Below, one piece after another: positions 43,447 to 51,975 of a DNA stretch of 64,000 nucleotides; position 1 is the first letter of the stretch, and each line of letters opens with the position of its first letter. This stretch comes from Planctomycetaceae bacterium (GTDB lineage Bacteria; Planctomycetota; Phycisphaerae; Phycisphaerales; UBA1924): NCBI GenBank assembly GCA_021294835.1, contig JAJTDF010000002.1, positions 32,821 through 96,820 of the forward strand. Direction: 5' to 3'. The notes under the pieces are model-generated. The model saw only the letters and a list, made by a program, of their open reading frames with translations. It searched no databases and was not told where the DNA came from. The translations under genes and the position numbers were made by a program.

Positions 43447-43486
43447 CGGGCGGGGTGACCCGCCCGGCGGAACCCGGCGATTCCGC
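43447..43486. other. Two adjacent hairpins between gcvT and the upstream gene
   Basis: CGGGCGGG-gtga-CCCGCCCG (43447-43466) and GCGGAA-N8-TTCCGC (43467-43486) follow one another without a gap. There is no T-run, so termination of the upstream gene is possible but unproven; they may instead be part of the gcvT leader. Confidence 0.45.
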
Positions 43487-43555
43487 TGAGCATGTTAGAA
43501 CCGGCGGTGCGGCGGCGTTGCCGACCGGGCCGACGCACCGGGGCCGGGAGCCGCT

Positions 43556-44971
43556 TCAGCGGGTGGGCAGGGGCCAGACGCCGGATGCTGGCTTGACGAC
43601 GACGGGGTCAGCAATGCGGAGCGTGGCCACCACCATGGCCCCCGCGGTCGCTGCGACAGGCGTGTCCAGCACGCCCACGCCAGCGGGCGACGGGCCGGCC
43701 GGGGAGGTGAACCAGCCGTCGGAGTCCGGCGACTGGCCGGTGAGTTTGCCCAGCGCGGCCCGGATCTGCTTGCGGCCATCGGCCGACCGCAGCGGTGAGG
43801 CCGCCAGCAGCACGCCCTGACGCCAGACCAGGCCCCAGTGCCGCGCCGTGCCGCTGGTCAGGTCGCGCAGCGGGCTTTGGTGCTCAACCCGCCAGGCCGA
43901 CGCGGCGACTGCGGCCGGAAGGGCTGCGTCATCGGGCCTCAGGGCGGCGAGCGCGTCGCCGCCGGTGCGGATCCACTGGCCCAACCCGGCCCCGAGCAGG
44001 CCGAAGCCGACATCCGGCCGAACAGCCAGGGCCAGGCCATGCTCGCCGGTGGGACGGTCGCCCAGTTCCGCGGGCCAGGCATCCAGGCCCAGGGTGGCGC
44101 GGCGGATGGCGCCCGGCGGATCGCTGCGGGCCGACCAGGTCAACTCCACCTGCACCAGGGGCAGGCGGCGTTCATCACGCGGTGCGATGGCCTGCACGGC
44201 CAGACGCACCTCGCGGGCGTTGCTCAGTTGCAGCACGCGGAGCAGGCGACCCTCAGGGCCGTCGCCGGGGTTGCCACCGGCCAGCCGTTCCGGAGCAGCG
44301 CGGCGGAGGGCGTTGATGTCAACCCACAGTTCGATGATGGTGGCGTCGGTGCGGCCGCCGGTGCGGCCTTTGCGAGCGGCGGTGCGATGGTCGAGCAAGG
44401 CGGGGGGCTCGGCCCACAGTTGGGGGTCGTTCACCTGAACCCCGGCCAGCGGCGGGGTCAGCCAGCGGGTCGTCCGTGGTTCGGGCAATCCGGGCACGGC
44501 GACCGCCGGCTGGTCAGCGGCATCGGCCATGGGGTCGCTCGCCAGCGACACCCGCCATGCCGGTGGCGAGGCGGTTGCGTCCAGCCAGGCACACCCGGCG
44601 AGCGGACGGGCGCGAGTGAGGGCATCGTCGGCGCTCAGGGCTGTCGCGTGAATCAGGTTGGCAAGGTCGCTGCGCTCGGGGTCGGCAAGCACGCGACCGA
44701 CTCGCTCGGCCAGCGCCAGCGCCGGCGCATCGCCCGGCGCGGCCGCACCTGCCGCCCGGGCCGGCAAGCCGGCCGCGGCGGGACAGACCACCCAGCGGAC
44801 CGCTGGAACATTGGCATCAGGGTCTTCCGCTGCACAAGCGACAGCGGCACAGGCAGCGATGGCGGCAACGGCCAGCAGACCAACACGGCCAGATTGGCCA
44901 ACACGGCTCCGAGGGCCGGAACGAACAGGACGGCCAAGCGGGCCGCGAACGGCAGGGGCAAGCGGCGTCAT
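43556..44971 (-). CDS. Hypothetical exported protein, 471 residues
   Basis: Arg-rich start followed by a hydrophobic segment (about 30-47, VGLLAVAAIAACAAVACA) ending at a Cys-Ala-Ala site that could be a signal peptidase I or II site. The remainder is Ala/Pro/Arg rich with repeated alternating strands (ATIIELWVDINALRR; LVWRQGVLLAASPLR). No recognised domain. It lies directly downstream of the next exported protein on the same strand, so both may be expressed together. Function unknown. Confidence 0.7.
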   Translation of the reverse strand: MTPLAPAVRGPLGRPVRSGPRSRVGQSGRVGLLAVAAIAACAAVACAAEDPDANVPAVRWVVCPAAAGLPARAAGAAAPGDAPALALAERVGRVLADPERSDLANLIHATALSADDALTRARPLAGCAWLDATASPPAWRVSLASDPMADAADQPAVAVPGLPEPRTTRWLTPPLAGVQVNDPQLWAEPPALLDHRTAARKGRTGGRTDATIIELWVDINALRRAAPERLAGGNPGDGPEGRLLRVLQLSNAREVRLAVQAIAPRDERRLPLVQVELTWSARSDPPGAIRRATLGLDAWPAELGDRPTGEHGLALAVRPDVGFGLLGAGLGQWIRTGGDALAALRPDDAALPAAVAASAWRVEHQSPLRDLTSGTARHWGLVWRQGVLLAASPLRSADGRKQIRAALGKLTGQSPDSDGWFTSPAGPSPAGVGVLDTPVAATAGAMVVATLRIADPVVVKPASGVWPLPTR

Positions 44972-45019
44972 GTCCGGACGGTAGCCTGAAGCAGCGTGCC
45001 GCCAGACCGCGGACCCGGC

Positions 45020-46966
45020 TCAGTTGCCAGCGGGCGGGGCGTTCATGTCGTCACCATGGCCGCCTTCCTGATCCTGCATCTGGCGCAACTGCTGCTCACG
45101 CTGGACGCGTTCGGCGGCCTCGCGGGCCTGCACGAAGGCGGGCACCACGCCCCCGAGCAGCGCCACCGCCGGCGCGAAGGTCTGCAGGCGGCCCAGCGTG
45201 GAGCCGACATTGACCACCAAGGACTTGTCGGAGATGCTCTGGCTGACGCGGTCGTCGCCCCGCCAGAAGGTCATGGAGACCTCGGGCTTGAGGTTCCTGG
45301 CCAGCACGTTGTACGGCGGCACGATGATGCCCGGCTCGCGAACCGTGCCCGAGTCACCAGCGCGGGAGCGGACCAGGTTGGCCAGCCCCGACCCTGCCAG
45401 CGACACCAGCGGGTAGCCCGCCTTGAAGGTCGTGCGGGTGTCGTTGAAAGCGAAGGTCTCGTACTGGCGGGGGCCGCTGGGCAGGGCGCCGGTGACGGCG
45501 GTATTGCTGAAGATGCCGGCGTCGCCCTTGCCGACCGCCTGGGCGACAGCGGCCATGGCCGCCTGCGGGGTCAGGCCGATGATCAGGTGGGTGTCGGTCA
45601 TCGTCCAGGTGGGCTCAATGGGCACGGGCACGCCGGGGAAGCGGAGCGACCAGAAGACCTGCTGATCCATGCCGTTGATCGAGCCGTCGGTCCAGGAGCG
45701 GATGGCGGCGTAGCCCCGCGCCGTGTCCTCACCGGAGAGCATGGCGGTGGCCCAAGTGGCCAGCTTCTCGTTGGCCGAAGCGAGCTTGGCGCGGTCGGTG
45801 ATACCGACGAAGGCGACCACCGAGCCGAGGCCGCCGCCGCCGGTGGCGTCGGATGCGTAGTAACCGGACACGCCGCCCAGATTGCCCAGGATGTCGGCGA
45901 CGGGGTCGACGCCGACCTGCTTGGTGATCTCGGCGAAGGCCCGCTTGGCGTCCGGCTCGGCGGCGATCAGCGACTTGATGCTCTGCACGAAGCCGGAGAG
46001 GTCCGCCGTGGTGATGGTGCCGAACTGGGCGTCGGCGGGGATCAGGCGGTAGGCCGACTCGGGCAGCACCTGGCGCTGCTCGGGCCGGACGAAGCGGCCC
46101 TTGCCGCTCTCGAGCATCGTGAACACGGTGGAGTCGTCGGTGTGGGCCAGCGAGAGGCTGTAGGTGATGGCCTCGGGCCCGATCACCCCCTGCTCCTGCA
46201 GGCTGGGCAGCACGCCGGCGGTGGCGGGGTTGCCGGCCAGGCCCATGGCCAGCAAGCCGAGCAACGGCGTGAGGCTGGCGGGGTCGAAGTTCGCGGCGAT
46301 GAAGGGCTTGGCCATCACCTTGCCCTCAGGCCCGACGGCGACCGGTGCAAGCGGCGGGAAGACCGGCGGCTTGACGGTGTACGCACCGAAGGTCAGGTCG
46401 TAGCTCCAGCGGCCGTTGGCGTTGCGGGGGCCGTACTGGATCAGACCGCCGGGCGACTCGACCTCCATCACGCCGGGCAGGGCTTTGCTCTCGGCGGGCT
46501 GCAGTTCGCGGCGGAAGTCGGGGATGGAGTCCAGCAGCGACTGCACGTTGGCAGCGACAGCCTTGGCTCCGGCCTCGTTGTCGGCCCCGAGCGAGATCTG
46601 CACGCCAACGCCGAAGGGGGAGCCTTCGACGTCGTTGGGGTCGTAACTAAGGGCAAAGCGGGCGGGGCGCTCCAGCGCGGTCGCCAGCAGGTCAAACAGA
46701 CCCGGCGGCACGTCACGGAAGTCGGGGATCTCCGCCGGCAGGTTCTTCAGCCGGGGCAGCAGCATGCCGAGCGCCCGCTTGATGCCCGCGTCGCGCGGGT
46801 CCACCAGCACGTCGTTCAGGCCCAGCCGCTCAACGGTCAGCACGGTGGTCCGCTTGGCGGGCTTGGCTGCCTCGCCGCCGCCGGCGGGCTGGGCGAGGGC
46901 CATCCCCGCCAAAGCCAACAGTGCGCCCGCCGCGATCATCCCCACACGCTGTGCTCCGGTTGCCAT
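45020..46966 (-). CDS. Hypothetical secreted protein, 648 residues
   Basis: Clear signal peptide (MATGAQRVGMIAAGALLALA, cleavage after MALAQPA). The mature protein resembles planctomycete secreted proteins with repeated alpha/beta segments, such as LFDLLATALERPARFALSYD, DAQFGTITTADLSGFVQS and MTDTHLIIGLTPQAAMAAV, similar in style to DUF3352-type proteins. The C-terminus is a charged helix. AGGAG seven bases before the ATG. Substrate and role unknown. Confidence 0.75.
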   Translation of the reverse strand: MATGAQRVGMIAAGALLALAGMALAQPAGGGEAAKPAKRTTVLTVERLGLNDVLVDPRDAGIKRALGMLLPRLKNLPAEIPDFRDVPPGLFDLLATALERPARFALSYDPNDVEGSPFGVGVQISLGADNEAGAKAVAANVQSLLDSIPDFRRELQPAESKALPGVMEVESPGGLIQYGPRNANGRWSYDLTFGAYTVKPPVFPPLAPVAVGPEGKVMAKPFIAANFDPASLTPLLGLLAMGLAGNPATAGVLPSLQEQGVIGPEAITYSLSLAHTDDSTVFTMLESGKGRFVRPEQRQVLPESAYRLIPADAQFGTITTADLSGFVQSIKSLIAAEPDAKRAFAEITKQVGVDPVADILGNLGGVSGYYASDATGGGGLGSVVAFVGITDRAKLASANEKLATWATAMLSGEDTARGYAAIRSWTDGSINGMDQQVFWSLRFPGVPVPIEPTWTMTDTHLIIGLTPQAAMAAVAQAVGKGDAGIFSNTAVTGALPSGPRQYETFAFNDTRTTFKAGYPLVSLAGSGLANLVRSRAGDSGTVREPGIIVPPYNVLARNLKPEVSMTFWRGDDRVSQSISDKSLVVNVGSTLGRLQTFAPAVALLGGVVPAFVQAREAAERVQREQQLRQMQDQEGGHGDDMNAPPAGN

Positions 46967-47240
46967 GACCGTCTCCTTGCTGGGTTGCCAGATTGCTGCT
47001 GTGCTGTCATCCAATATACCACACCAATACAAGCTGGCGGAGATTCTGTCATCGGATGCAGCAGGCCCGGGTTTCATCGATTTCGCTGACCACAGCATCT
47101 GGCATCCATTGCACCCCTCCCGACCTGCTCACCTGCGCCCATGCCCGCCCCCCGCGTCACCCTCTCGGGGCCTCAACCGGCGACCTACAACCGTTCCCGG
47201 TCCCGCTGGCCGCCCGAGCCAAGCCACCCCACCCTTGCCC

Positions 47241-48323
47241 GTGTCGAACGTCGCATCCCCCCAACCCGACTCCGCCACGCCACCCCAGCGGGTGCTGCTG
47301 ATCCGGCCCTCGGCCCTTGGCGATGTGTGCCGCACGGTGCCGCTGCTCGCCCGGCTGCGGGCCGGTTTCCCGCAGGCGGAGATCTGGTGGGTGGTGCAGG
47401 ACGCCTTCGCTGGGGCAGTGGCGGCCCATCCGGGACTGAACCCCGGAGGCATTGTGCCGTTCGCCCGGTCGCGGTTCGGTCGGGTGCTGCGGGGGGACGG
47501 GCTGGCCGGTGTGCTGGGGTGGATCGACCGGCTGAACGACCTGCGTGCGGACGTGGTGATCGACGCTCAGGGGCTGCTTCGCAGCGGGCTGTTCACGCTG
47601 CTCAGCGGCGCACCGATGCGGGTCGGCCACTCCGACGCGGCCGAAGGGGCCTGGCTGGGCTATTCGCACCGCGTGCGGGCCCCCCGATACCAGTTCCACA
47701 CCGTCGACCGCATGCTCGCATTGCTGGGGCCGCTGGGCCTGCCCACCGGCCCGGCCACCCCGGAGGAGATGCGGCTGCACGTGCCGGAAACGTTGGCGAC
47801 CGGCCCGTTGCCGGGCGGGCTTGCCCGAAACCAGCGGCTGGTGGTCATCGCGCCGACCACGCGCTGGCGGGCCAAGAAGTGGCCCGATGACCGTTTCGCA
47901 GCCCTCGCCCACGGGCTGCTGCAACGGGGCGTGGCCGAGCGGGTGACCCTTGTGGGCGCTGCCGGCGAGCGAAGCCAGTGCCCCCGGCTGCTGGCCCTGG
48001 CCGATCGCGACAAGCGGGTGGTCGATCTGCTGGGCAAGACCGACCTGCCCGGGCTGCTGGCGGTGATCGATGCGGCATCGCTGCTGGTGGGGTGCGACTC
48101 GGCGGCGGTGCACATGGCGGTGGGTCTGAACCGCCCGCTGGTGGCCCTGTATGGCCCGACGGACATGGCGCGGGTGGGGCCGTATCGGCGGCAGAGCGAT
48201 GTGCTGCAGGTGCTGCGGCCCGGCGACCGGCTGGACCACAAGCGGCCGGAGCAGGTGGCGATGATGGAACGCATCAGCGTGGAGCAGACGCTCCAGGCGT
48301 GCGTGCAGCGGCTGGGTGGGTAA
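47241..48323 (+). CDS. Glycosyltransferase family 9 (heptosyltransferase-like)
   Basis: Protein of about 360 residues. RVLLIRPSALGDVCRTVPLL near the N-terminus and the second-domain motifs VVIAPTTRWRAKKWPDDRFA and LLVGCDSAAVHMAVGLNRPL are those of the ADP-heptose/LPS heptosyltransferase family. It most likely adds a sugar during lipopolysaccharide core assembly; donor and acceptor are unknown. Start set at GTG 47241 because upstream sequence is low-complexity; no strong ribosome site is seen. Convergent with mnmA, one base apart. Confidence 0.88.
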   Translation: MSNVASPQPDSATPPQRVLLIRPSALGDVCRTVPLLARLRAGFPQAEIWWVVQDAFAGAVAAHPGLNPGGIVPFARSRFGRVLRGDGLAGVLGWIDRLNDLRADVVIDAQGLLRSGLFTLLSGAPMRVGHSDAAEGAWLGYSHRVRAPRYQFHTVDRMLALLGPLGLPTGPATPEEMRLHVPETLATGPLPGGLARNQRLVVIAPTTRWRAKKWPDDRFAALAHGLLQRGVAERVTLVGAAGERSQCPRLLALADRDKRVVDLLGKTDLPGLLAVIDAASLLVGCDSAAVHMAVGLNRPLVALYGPTDMARVGPYRRQSDVLQVLRPGDRLDHKRPEQVAMMERISVEQTLQACVQRLGG

Positions 48324-48324
48324 C

Positions 48325-49590
48325 TCAGCCCGAGTGTGCCGCGGATGCCGAGACGGCGGTATCGACGGACTCGATCCACCCGCCGCCGAGCACCCGCTGG
48401 AAGCCCTCGCCGCCATACACCACCAGCGCCTGCCCGGGCGTGACGGCCTGCTGGGGCTGATCAAACCGCACCGAGAAGCGGCCAAGCCGCCCGGAGTGCG
48501 TTGGCCCCACGGCCGGCGGCAGCGATGCGATTCGGGCGGGGACCGGCGAGGCGTTGTAGTTGCACTGCACCATCACCGGCAGGCCCGCTTCATCCGGCGG
48601 CGTGCTCAGCCAGTTGGCCTCGCCCACCACGCAGGCCTGGCTGCGGAGCAGTTCCGCCGGGCCGACGGTGACGGTGTTGGCCTGCGCGTCCTTGCCGACG
48701 ACGTACACCGGGTAGCCCAGCGCCAAGCCCAGCCCCTTGCGCTGGCCGATGGTGAAGCGGTGCTGGCCCTGGTGGAGGCCGATCTGGCGGCCGGAGGTGT
48801 CCACCACAGCGCCCTCGCGTGAAAGCCCCGGATCACGCCGCTCGAGGAAGCCTGCGTAGTCCTGATCGGGGACGAAGCAGATCTCCTGGCTGTCGGGCTT
48901 GTTGAACACCGGCAGCCCCTCACGCTCGGCGATGGCCCGCACCTGCGGCTTGTGCAGCCCCCCGATGGGCAGGAGCATGTGCGAGAGCCGCTCCGGCGGA
49001 ACGCCGAACAGCACGTAGCTCTGGTCCTTGTCCTCATCCAGGCCCCGCAGCATGGCGTAGCCGTGCGGCAAGGAGGCATCGGGCACGACGCGGGCGTAAT
49101 GGCCGGAGGCGACGTAGTCGGCCCCGATCTGGCGGGCGTACTCGTGGAGCTTGCCGAACTTCAGCCAGTCGTTGCAGCGCACGCACGGGTTGGGCGTTCG
49201 CCCCGAGCGGTACTCGGCGGCGAAGTAGTCCATGATGCGGCCGAAGTCCTTCTTGAAGTTGCAGACGTAGAACGGAATGCCCAGTTGCGCCGCGACCAGC
49301 CGTGCGTCGGCCGCGTCGGAGACCGAGCAGCACCCCTGCTTGCCGAGCCGGATGGTGCGGTCCTCGCCCGATCTATCGCCCGGTGTGTCGCCCGATGTGT
49401 GGCCCAGCCTGCACGCCTCAGCCTCGGCCTGCTCGGCGGGCATCAGGCGGTCGAGCGTCTCGCCCGGGGAGCCCAGGCGCATGAAGCAGCCGACCACGTC
49501 GTAGCCCTGCTCGCGCAGGAGCACGGCCGCGACCGAGGAGTCCACTCCGCCGGACATCGCCAGCAGCACTTTTTTGCCTTCAACAGACAT
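48325..49590 (-). CDS. mnmA: tRNA-specific 2-thiouridylase MnmA
   Basis: Protein of 421 residues. PP-loop VLLAMSGGVDSSVAAVLL, catalytic Cys in RTPNPCVRCNDWLKFG and the second Cys in KPDSQEICFVPDQDY. ASGHYARVV and GQHRFTIGQRKGLGLALGYP are also conserved. It makes the 2-thio group of wobble uridine in tRNA-Lys, -Glu and -Gln. An insert at about 55-95 containing GCCSVSDAADAR occurs in planctomycete-type MnmA proteins. Confidence 0.95.
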   Translation of the reverse strand: MSVEGKKVLLAMSGGVDSSVAAVLLREQGYDVVGCFMRLGSPGETLDRLMPAEQAEAEACRLGHTSGDTPGDRSGEDRTIRLGKQGCCSVSDAADARLVAAQLGIPFYVCNFKKDFGRIMDYFAAEYRSGRTPNPCVRCNDWLKFGKLHEYARQIGADYVASGHYARVVPDASLPHGYAMLRGLDEDKDQSYVLFGVPPERLSHMLLPIGGLHKPQVRAIAEREGLPVFNKPDSQEICFVPDQDYAGFLERRDPGLSREGAVVDTSGRQIGLHQGQHRFTIGQRKGLGLALGYPVYVVGKDAQANTVTVGPAELLRSQACVVGEANWLSTPPDEAGLPVMVQCNYNASPVPARIASLPPAVGPTHSGRLGRFSVRFDQPQQAVTPGQALVVYGGEGFQRVLGGGWIESVDTAVSASAAHSG

Positions 49591-49629
49591 GGGCCTGGGA
49601 GTTTAGCTGCCCGGCCCGGCGGCCAGGGT

Positions 49630-51000
49630 TCACTGCCCGGGACGTCCGAAAGCGCGGGCGTCGCGCTGGCGTTCGGCCTGCCCGCGTTCGGTGGAGCGTG
49701 ACACCCAACGGGCCTCGCGATCCAGTTGGCTCTGACGGTTGTCCACCGCCCACGAGAAACCGCGGGCGACGTCGATCAGAGCGCCAAACCAGAGCGTCGG
49801 GGCGATGACCGTGATGATGGTGAAGATGATCTGCCTACCGAACGCGAAGGCAGAGATGGTCGAGGTGTACAGAGACATCATGACCATGAAGCAGCCGAAA
49901 AGCACCGCCAGGAGCACGCCCCAGGTGAGGCCTGTCAGACGGTTGCAGGCGTGGTCGTCCTGGAGCAGGCGGGCGAGTTCGGCGTGCACCGGAAGGACCG
50001 CGGCCAGCGCGACGCCGGCGGCGACAGCGACCGCATAGGAAAACAGTTGAACCATGTACCCAGCGGGCGATGCTCCGCCGCCCAGCGCCAGCGACACGCC
50101 GATGGTGACCGCGAGAAACGTCCACACCAATGGCGCCAGCATGGCCCGTGTCCGGCGGCGGGGCGACTCGCCCAGGAAGCCACCAACTCCCCGTGCCTGC
50201 TTGCCGCCAACGGCCCACCACTGGGTCACGGCGGTCACCACACCGGTGCCGCCGGCCAGGAGCAGGGCGACGGCGATGGCATCCCTGCTGAAGCCCAGCC
50301 AGATGACCGCCAGCGACGCCAGCCACACGCCCAGCCACGCCACCATCCACCCCATCCACGCGAAGCAGAGCAGACGCACGCGAGACCGGAGGTTCTTGAG
50401 CGCCTGCACCGGCAGGTCCATGAGCAGGCTGTGGTTATGGCGATGGGCACGGACACCCGTACCTCGGACCGACGCGGCCGGCGATCCGTCGGGGGTGCCG
50501 CACTCGGGGCAGATCGAACCGGGCGGCAGGCCGGCGAGGTCGTACCCGCAGGCAAGGCAGCCGCTGGTTCGGCCGCCAGCGGCCGGTTCCGACGCCAGCG
50601 GCTCGACGCGGTGCTTGCACTCTGGGCAGGCCGAGCCGACTTTCAGCCCGCCGAGCCCGTAACCGCACTGTGGACATGCGGCGCCTTCGGCGTATCGCCC
50701 GTCGGCCTGTGGCAGTCGGCGGGGCGACTCGGGCGGGGCAGAGACCGGCATTCTCTTGGCGTCGCCTGCCCCCCGTGCCCCTGCGCCCGCGCCCCCTCGC
50801 CCACCCGGCGCAGCGCCGCCCGCTTTGTCCGGCGGGGCCGCCGGTGCAACCTCCGCCATCCGCCCAAACCCCACGCCGCACTCCGGGCACACGCCATCAG
50901 CCGGCAGCCCGGCCAGGTCGTAACCGCACGACGTGCACGGCTGGCGTTTGCCGCCGCCCGGCCCGTGATAACCCTTGAGTGTCCGCGGATCGATCGGCAT
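49630..51000 (-). CDS. Membrane protein with three zinc ribbons
   Basis: Protein of 456 residues. Three Cys4 units occur in the first 170: CTSCGYDLAGLPADGVCPEC (about 22-41), CPQCGYGLGGLKVGSACPEC and CLACGYDLAGLPPGSICPEC. They are followed by about six membrane helices (200-425) and a charged C-terminus. The CGYDL-x-GLP-CPECG ribbon is very common in Phycisphaerae-type planctomycete proteins. Function is unknown; multiple ribbons may bind metal or a protein partner in the cytoplasm. Confidence 0.8.
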   Translation of the reverse strand: MPIDPRTLKGYHGPGGGKRQPCTSCGYDLAGLPADGVCPECGVGFGRMAEVAPAAPPDKAGGAAPGGRGGAGAGARGAGDAKRMPVSAPPESPRRLPQADGRYAEGAACPQCGYGLGGLKVGSACPECKHRVEPLASEPAAGGRTSGCLACGYDLAGLPPGSICPECGTPDGSPAASVRGTGVRAHRHNHSLLMDLPVQALKNLRSRVRLLCFAWMGWMVAWLGVWLASLAVIWLGFSRDAIAVALLLAGGTGVVTAVTQWWAVGGKQARGVGGFLGESPRRRTRAMLAPLVWTFLAVTIGVSLALGGGASPAGYMVQLFSYAVAVAAGVALAAVLPVHAELARLLQDDHACNRLTGLTWGVLLAVLFGCFMVMMSLYTSTISAFAFGRQIIFTIITVIAPTLWFGALIDVARGFSWAVDNRQSQLDREARWVSRSTERGQAERQRDARAFGRPGQ

Positions 51001-51055
51001 GCACAGGCCTCCGCGACAGATTCACCACCCGCAGCGCATCCAGCCCCCGGGCCCG

Positions 51056-51949
51056 TCAGCGAACAGCGACCGCCGCCTCCACCGCGTTGCGGAACATCCG
51101 CACACCCGGCGTATCGCCCGACCGCACCGACGGGTCGATCCGTGTCCAGTACGGGTGGCGGTTCCACTGCAAGTAGCGTTCGGGGTGGGGCATCAGCCCG
51201 AAGATGCGGCCGGTGGCGTCGCAGATGCCCGCAACGTGGCCTTCAGAGCCGTTGGGGTTGTCGGTGTAGCGGACGGCGATCTGGCCGGCCGCCTCCAGCC
51301 GCTTGAGCACGCCGGCCTCGGCGGTGGCAAAGCGGCCCTCTCCGTGGGCGATGGGCAGCAGCGACACGTCCGCAGCGTGCTCGCCGCCGATACTCGCCAG
51401 CCCCTTGGTCCACACGCACACCGACGCCGGCTCGTACTTCACGCCCACCCAGGTGTCCACGAAGCGGCCCCCGGAGTTGAACGTCAGGGACACTTCCTGC
51501 TGCGGAGTACGGTCCTCGGGCCAGCCCTCGCCGCCCGCCGGGCCGGGCAGCAGGCCGGTCTGCACCAGCACCTGGAAACCATTGCAGGCAGCGATCATCG
51601 GGCACCCACGCCGGGCAGCGGCCCGCAGTTGCGGATACAGGTGCTGCTTGATCCGAACAGCCAGAATCCGGCCGGAGGCGATGTCGTCGCCATACGAGAA
51701 GCCACCGGGGAAGCCGATCAGCTCGAAACGGTCGATCTGGCCGGGGTCGGCGATCAGCCGGTCCACGTGAATCAACTCCACCGCGGCGCCGCCGAGTTCA
51801 AACCCGCGGCACATCTCGGCATCGCAATTGGTGCCCGCGGTGCGGACGACCAGAGCGCGAGGACGGGGCTTGCCGCCGGAGGCGGTTGCGCCGGAAACCG
51901 AACCCGAAGCGGGGGAAAACGTCTGAGATGCCACGCCAGTGCCAGCCAT
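51056..51949 (-). CDS. purQ: Phosphoribosylformylglycinamidine synthase, glutaminase subunit PurQ
   Basis: Protein of 297 residues. ALVVRTAGTNCDAEMCRGFE at the start of the domain, GGFSYGDDIASGRI, the nucleophile Cys in MIAACNGFQVLV, and the catalytic His/Glu region FGLMPHPERYL. It supplies ammonia to PurL in purine synthesis. It is longer than the common 230 residues by a Ser/Ala-rich N-terminal tail of about 27 and internal additions near GGEGWPEDRTPQQEVS. purL and purS are not in the window. The start lacks a clear ribosome site, so it may lie further in. Confidence 0.93.
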   Translation of the reverse strand: MAGTGVASQTFSPASGSVSGATASGGKPRPRALVVRTAGTNCDAEMCRGFELGGAAVELIHVDRLIADPGQIDRFELIGFPGGFSYGDDIASGRILAVRIKQHLYPQLRAAARRGCPMIAACNGFQVLVQTGLLPGPAGGEGWPEDRTPQQEVSLTFNSGGRFVDTWVGVKYEPASVCVWTKGLASIGGEHAADVSLLPIAHGEGRFATAEAGVLKRLEAAGQIAVRYTDNPNGSEGHVAGICDATGRIFGLMPHPERYLQWNRHPYWTRIDPSVRSGDTPGVRMFRNAVEAAVAVR

Positions 51950-51975
51950 GCGGCAGGTTATGCGGGGCCGTGCAC

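Noticed and set aside
43394..43555. Glycine riboswitch upstream of gcvT
   Set aside because: The conserved glycine aptamer core could not be found; only simple hairpins are visible.
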